From: Bacillota bacterium
GTDB taxonomy: Bacteria > Bacillota > Clostridia > Lachnospirales > Lachnospiraceae
Length of the DNA: 17,639 bases
Reading direction: 5' to 3'
NCBI GenBank assembly: GCA_023409835.1
Contig: JAEYQV010000134.1
Coordinates: forward strand, 1-17,639
Under the pieces are notes generated by a model that searched no databases, was not told the origin of the DNA, and saw only the letters and a list, made by a program, of their open reading frames with translations. A program made the position numbers and the translations under genes. Each line of letters begins with the position of its first letter. Within the stretch, counting starts at the first letter, position 1. This document shows, piece by piece, positions 14,635 to 17,639 of this stretch.

Positions 14635-14666
14635 GCCAAGGATCAAACTACTGATATGCCCTTGGC
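14635..14666 (+). promoter_or_regulatory. Leader hairpin before the GntR gene
   Basis: GCCAAGG (14635-14641) pairs with CCTTGGC (14660-14666), and inside it ATCA (14642-14645) pairs with TGAT (14652-14655), leaving a four-base bulge and a six-base loop. The 11-bp stem lies in the untranslated leader between the predicted start and the ribosome binding site (AAAGGAG near 14680). No U-run follows, so it is not a terminator. It may stabilise the mRNA or affect translation. Confidence 0.5.
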
Positions 14667-14694
14667 ATGAAACCAAAAGAAAGGAGTTATCAGG

Positions 14695-15093
14695 ATGCAA
14701 TGGGAACTAAATTCAGATAAGCCGGTTTATTTGCAGTTAGTCGAGCAGATTCATGCCGGAATAATATCCGGCTATTACAAACCGGGAGATAAACTTCCCT
14801 CCGTCAGGGAACTGGCCGCTCAGGCGACCGTTAATCCAAATACCATGCAGAAGGCCATGACTGAGCTGGAGCGAACCGGATTAGTCTATACCAACCGTAC
14901 CAGCGGCAGGTTTATTACCTCAGATGAGGAGATGATCCGTCAACTGAAGGGTTTATCCGCAAGAGAAGAAATTCTGGCTTTTTTAGACCGGATGAAACAG
15001 CTTGGCTTCAGTCCGAAGGAAACCTGTGAATTAGTTAAGGAAGTAATGGAAAAAGAGCAAACGCGCAATAACGCAGATGGGGGTATCGTATGA
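14695..15093 (+). CDS. GntR-family transcriptional regulator, YtrA subfamily
   Basis: This 132-residue cytoplasmic DNA-binding protein has an N-terminal winged helix-turn-helix (about 10-76). Visible GntR features are PVYLQLVEQIHAGIISGYYKPGDKLPSVRELAAQATVNPNTMQKAMTELERTGLVYT, including the LPSVREL recognition region and the GRFIT wing (about 71-75). The C-terminal part is only about 50 residues and lacks the larger effector domains of FadR, HutC or MocR types. The short length is typical of the YtrA subfamily, whose members usually repress an adjacent ABC transporter operon. The stop overlaps the start of the ABC ATPase gene (ATGA), so regulator and transporter are translated together. The start follows AAAGGAG by eight bases. 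The promoter, operator-like palindrome and leader hairpin just upstream suggest autorepression. The inducing signal is unknown. In related systems it is often cell-envelope stress or antibiotics. Confidence 0.93.
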   Translation: MQWELNSDKPVYLQLVEQIHAGIISGYYKPGDKLPSVRELAAQATVNPNTMQKAMTELERTGLVYTNRTSGRFITSDEEMIRQLKGLSAREEILAFLDRMKQLGFSPKETCELVKEVMEKEQTRNNADGGIV

Positions 15094-15788
15094 ACACAAT
15101 ATTAGAGTGTAAAGCACTGACAAAGAAATTTCAGAATGTTACCGCCCTTTCCGACGTCAACCTGACCTTGGAACGGGGCAAAATTGTCGGCCTGCTGGGT
15201 CCGAACGGCAGCGGTAAGACAACACTGATCAAGATGATCAACGGCTTATTAGTTCCGACAAGCGGAACAATTAAAATTGCCGGTATGGAACCCGGAACTG
15301 AGACTAAGAAGATGATAGCTTATCTTCCGGAGAGAACCTATCTGCCTGACTGGATGCGTGTGTCGGATTGTATTAATTTCTTCTGTGACTTCTATGGGGA
15401 TTTTGATAAGCAGAAAGCCTACGAGATGCTACAGCGCTTACATTTGGATCCCAATAAGCGGTTAAAATCCCTCTCCAAGGGTACCAAGGAGAAGGTACAG
15501 TTAATTCTGGTTATGAGCCGTAAGGCAGATCTGTATTGCCTGGATGAACCGATTGGCGGTGTAGATCCCGCCGCCAGGGATTATATTCTGAATACGATTA
15601 TCTCAAATTACAATGAAAATGCCACAGTAATCATCTCTACCCATCTGATTGCCGATATCGAGAATGTTCTTGATGAGGTCATTTTCATTAAGGATGGTCA
15701 TCTCTCATTGCAGGCTTCTGTGGATGATATCCGCACGAAGGAAAAGAAATCCATTGATTCTTTATTCAGGGAGGTATTTAAATGTTAA
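15090..15788 (+). CDS. ABC transporter ATP-binding protein (ABC-2 exporter type)
   Basis: This 232-residue nucleotide-binding subunit is cytoplasmic and pairs with the permease encoded next. Walker A is GPNGSGKT (37-44), the signature region is SLSKGTKEK (127-135), Walker B is LYCLDEP (148-154), the D-loop follows in GGVDPAARD, and the H-loop histidine is at STH (183-185). The position of the Q-loop reads YLPERTYL (78-85), so a glutamate appears where glutamine is usual. This occurs in some ABC-2 exporter ATPases but is worth noting. The gene overlaps the regulator by four bases upstream and the permease by seven bases downstream, giving a tight three-gene operon. The family exports drugs, peptides or lipids, and the substrate here cannot be inferred. 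No separate ribosome binding site is needed given the ATGA coupling, though GGGGGTATCGT precedes the ATG. Confidence 0.94.
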   Translation: MNTILECKALTKKFQNVTALSDVNLTLERGKIVGLLGPNGSGKTTLIKMINGLLVPTSGTIKIAGMEPGTETKKMIAYLPERTYLPDWMRVSDCINFFCDFYGDFDKQKAYEMLQRLHLDPNKRLKSLSKGTKEKVQLILVMSRKADLYCLDEPIGGVDPAARDYILNTIISNYNENATVIISTHLIADIENVLDEVIFIKDGHLSLQASVDDIRTKEKKSIDSLFREVFKC

Positions 15789-16567
15789 ATAAACTATTCA
15801 AACAGGAATTAAAAGCAACGGGCAGATTCTTAATTCCTTTGTATCTGATTCTGCTGGTAGTTTCCGCTTTTGACCGTCTGGTGCTAAATCTGGATATCTT
15901 CACCGGAACTATGAAGATTGTACCCGGCTTACTAACGGTAGCCTATGTTGTATCCATCATAGCCGTTGTTATCGTTACCTTTGTGCTGATGATAATGCGT
16001 TTTTACAAGAACCTCCTCGGCGACGAAGGCTATCTGATGTTTACTCTTCCCGTAAGACCTGACCAACATATCACTGTTAAGCTGATTACTTCCGTGATGT
16101 GGACTCTGTTCAGCCTGATAGCGGTCTTCTCTTCTCTGTTTATTGCGTTCGCAACCTCCGGAACCATGCGGGACATTGCCAGGATCTTTCGGGACGTTGT
16201 TACAGAAATGGAGAAAGCCTTTGGTGGTCTTTCCGTGGTTATTGTTATTGAATTTATTGTGGTTATATTATTAGGCCTTGTTATGAATATCCTTATGATC
16301 TATGTATCCATCGCCATTGGTCAGTTGTTTAACGGTCACAGGGTTTTAGGTTCCTTTGGAGCATATATGGCTATCTATACCGTAAGCCAAATCATATTGG
16401 CAATAATTATGGGTATCGGCGGCTATGCCTTACGTAACTCTCTGGAGAATTTGAACTCCATCCCGGGTATTGTTCTGCCGATAGGAATATTAATCACTCT
16501 GGCCTTCAGTGCTGCCTACTATTACGCAATTAACTACCTCTTCCGGAATAAGCTTAATCTGGAATAA
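15782..16567 (+). CDS. ABC-2 type transporter permease
   Basis: This 261-residue integral membrane protein has six hydrophobic segments (about 14-33, 51-74, 103-124, 148-175, 189-214 and 228-252), the usual number for the membrane subunit of an ABC-2 exporter. A family-like cytoplasmic segment FYKNLLGDEGYLMFTLPVRPDQHITVKLI (about 73-101) follows the second helix. It resembles the 'ExGTxxlLlslPvs' coupling-helix region that contacts the ATPase. Its start overlaps the stop of the ATPase gene, and GGGAGG lies about 7 bases before the ATG. It is the last gene of the regulator-ATPase-permease operon and is followed by the long hairpin at 16613-16703. The transported compound is unknown. Homodimerisation is inferred because only one permease is encoded. 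Confidence 0.88.
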   Translation: MLNKLFKQELKATGRFLIPLYLILLVVSAFDRLVLNLDIFTGTMKIVPGLLTVAYVVSIIAVVIVTFVLMIMRFYKNLLGDEGYLMFTLPVRPDQHITVKLITSVMWTLFSLIAVFSSLFIAFATSGTMRDIARIFRDVVTEMEKAFGGLSVVIVIEFIVVILLGLVMNILMIYVSIAIGQLFNGHRVLGSFGAYMAIYTVSQIILAIIMGIGGYALRNSLENLNSIPGIVLPIGILITLAFSAAYYYAINYLFRNKLNLE

Positions 16568-16612
16568 GATAATAAATAAGTAAGTACGTTATAAAATAAG
16601 CATAATTTATCG

Positions 16613-16704
16613 AAAGGAAGTATGATAGCTGAACTGACCCCCATATGTTAGACCTAAAAATCTAACTTATTGGGTCACATCAAGTAATTATCATACTTCC
16701 TTTT
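16613..16704 (+). repeat. Long nested inverted repeat; terminator and possible mobile-element remnant
   Basis: Three nested perfect inverted repeats share one axis: 16613-16627 with 16689-16703 (15 bases), TGACCC 16635-16640 with GGGTCA 16672-16677, and GTTAGA 16647-16652 with TCTAAC 16661-16666. The transcript would fold into one interrupted hairpin of about 91 bases, followed on the plus strand by TTTTATTT, so it can terminate the ABC operon. It may also serve the leucine-rich-repeat gene from the other side. The inner part, beginning TGAACTGACCCC on one side and (reversed) TGATGTGACCC on the other, resembles terminal repeats of IS3-family insertion sequences. There is no room for a transposase. 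A miniature element or relic inserted in a terminator is possible, based on memory of such ends. Confidence 0.65.
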
Positions 16705-16749
16705 ATTTGAGTAAACTGTTTAAATAGTGGTTGGTAACAATTTTATACT

Positions 16750-17639
16750 CTAGTCATTCGGTCGTCCATTAATATAGTCAACCTGTGGTACTAAAGATAA
16801 GTCGATTTGGTATTCATCTGCATACAAATAGGTTAATTTGCTTAAGTTACTTAGTGCACTAATATCATATATCTGGTTCTGTTGTATTGATAACTTTTTT
16901 AAATTGGTTAATTTACTTAATGAATCGATAGCCAATAATTTATTTCTGTGAATATCCAGGGTTGTAATATTGGTTAAGTTTGTTATGAAAGATAAGTTTT
17001 CAATCTGGTTATTTGCCAGATTTAATTCCTGCAACTTTTTCAAATCAGATAATGGATCAGCATCTGTAATCTGGTTGTCATATAAATTAAGTTTCTTCAT
17101 TTCTTTCAGGTTCTTTAAAGCTTCAATATCATTAATATAGTTATTACTAAGATCCAAATTTTCAAGTTTAGTAACTTTTTTTAGCCCTTCCAGAAATACT
17201 ATTTGATTTCCACTGAGATTAAGCTTTTTTAATTTCGTAAGATTCTGAAGTGCAGAGATATCGGTAATTATATTGTTGGATAGATCAAGTGTGGTCAGAT
17301 TTTTAAAATGAATAATATCACTAATATCTGATATTCTTGAATTCGAGAAGTTTAATGTAGTAATCGCCGTCAATTCACCCGTATAGATATCACCCGTCGG
17401 TTTTTTTAGTAAATCTCTTACTTTATCTTGAAAGATCATATTCTCCCACTTTATTACCGACCCCTTAGAAATTTTAGGTGTGGGCGTAGGTTTCGATGTT
17501 GGCTTTGGTGTTGGTTTCGGTGTCGGCTTCGGTGTCGGTTTCGGTGTCGGCTTCGGTGTCGGTTTCGGTGTCGGCTTCGGTGTTGGCTTTATATTAGGCA
17601 TGATGGTAGGCATCGGTGTCGGACTAATCGTCGGTGTAG
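16750..17639 (-). CDS. Leucine-rich-repeat surface protein with Thr-Pro-Lys-Pro linker (5' end outside window)
   Basis: The minus-strand frame is open to the window edge, so the N-terminus is missing. The ATG at 17613 lies inside the repeat-linker context (the frame upstream reads TPTISPTP) and is unlikely to be the true start. The visible part begins with a Pro/Thr-rich linker containing seven TPKP units. It continues with an internalin-type cap (VIKWENMIFQDKVRDLLKKPTGDIYTGELTAI) and about eight 22-residue leucine-rich repeats of the form LxxLxLxxNxIxDIxxLxxLxx, plus a degenerate last one. It ends ...NGRPND with no LPxTG sorting signal or C-terminal membrane helix. If it is surface-exposed, anchoring must therefore come from the missing N-terminal part. 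Such proteins usually mediate protein-protein contacts. The LRR region is visibly more AT-rich than the neighbouring genes. The long hairpin at 16613-16703 lies downstream of its stop. Confidence 0.85.
   Translation of the reverse strand, partial: TPTISPTPMPTIMPNIKPTPKPTPKPTPKPTPKPTPKPTPKPTPKPTSKPTPTPKISKGSVIKWENMIFQDKVRDLLKKPTGDIYTGELTAITTLNFSNSRISDISDIIHFKNLTTLDLSNNIITDISALQNLTKLKKLNLSGNQIVFLEGLKKVTKLENLDLSNNYINDIEALKNLKEMKKLNLYDNQITDADPLSDLKKLQELNLANNQIENLSFITNLTNITTLDIHRNKLLAIDSLSKLTNLKKLSIQQNQIYDISALSNLSKLTYLYADEYQIDLSLVPQVDYINGRPND
17500..17583 (-). repeat. Seven tandem 12-bp units encoding TPKP
   Basis: Within the LRR gene, seven consecutive 12-base units encode Thr-Pro-Lys-Pro, followed by the variants TSKP and TPTP. 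At the DNA level the units largely alternate between GGTGTCGGTTTC and GGTGTCGGCTTC (plus strand), a 24-base higher-order period, which suggests expansion by duplication of a two-unit block. The encoded segment is probably an extended, rigid spacer that lifts the LRR domain away from the cell wall. Confidence 0.85.

Noticed and set aside
17476..17583. Short regular repeats that could suggest a CRISPR array
   Set aside because: The 12-base units are contiguous, have no unique spacers and keep a reading frame encoding TPKP. They are a protein-coding tandem repeat.
17611..17613. ATG at 17613 as the start of the LRR gene
   Set aside because: The reading frame stays open to the window edge and upstream codons continue the Thr/Pro-rich pattern. 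No Shine-Dalgarno sequence or signal peptide accompanies this ATG.

Overview
The window looks like chromosomal DNA from a spore-forming, low-to-mid GC member of the Clostridia, most likely a Lachnospiraceae-type organism. The reasons are an alpha/beta-type small acid-soluble spore protein, strong AGGAGG-type ribosome binding sites before nearly every gene, AT-rich intergenic DNA with sigma-A-like promoters, a lone CmpB-family membrane protein, and a YtrA-type GntR regulator coupled to an ABC-2 exporter. This placement is an inference from gene content. No rRNA or tRNA gene or CRISPR array is visible, and no intergenic gap exceeds 300 bases.

Layout. Positions 1-114 hold two tandem plus-strand terminators that probably close a gene lying before the window. 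Next, on the minus strand, come the spore protein (179-379, with its own terminator), citrate synthase (602-1969, preceded by a leader with a 12-bp inverted repeat), a CmpB-family membrane protein (2235-2768, strong terminator) and a secreted L,D-transpeptidase with Ig-like domains (2841-4298). From 11942 down to 4474 runs a five-gene minus-strand block: a GtrB-like polyprenyl-phosphate glycosyltransferase, a 701-aa GT-C-like membrane protein, UDP-galactopyranose mutase (glf), a second Dpm1-like family 2 glycosyltransferase and a 776-aa DUF2298/'YYY' GT-C-like membrane protein. A small plus-strand gene (12191-12427) is transcribed away from this block. It converges on recG (12444-14480, minus). 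At 14695-16567 there is a compact plus-strand operon of GntR regulator, ABC ATPase and ABC permease with overlapping genes. An unusual nested hairpin (16613-16703) follows. The window ends inside a minus-strand leucine-rich-repeat surface protein whose 5' part is cut off.

How the genes work together. The main accessory block appears to make a cell-surface glycan. Two soluble or membrane-anchored GT2 enzymes could charge polyprenyl phosphate with a sugar on the inside. Two large GT-C-like membrane proteins could transfer those sugars outside, and Glf would supply UDP-galactofuranose. The next gene downstream is a peptidoglycan L,D-transpeptidase, which fits a cell-envelope theme. The most noteworthy points are the doubled GT2 + GT-C arrangement around glf with two apparently paralogous GT-C proteins, the inverted repeat at the predicted start of the citrate synthase transcript, the operator and leader hairpin before the GntR operon, and the nested hairpin at 16613-16703, whose core resembles the ends of IS3-family elements.
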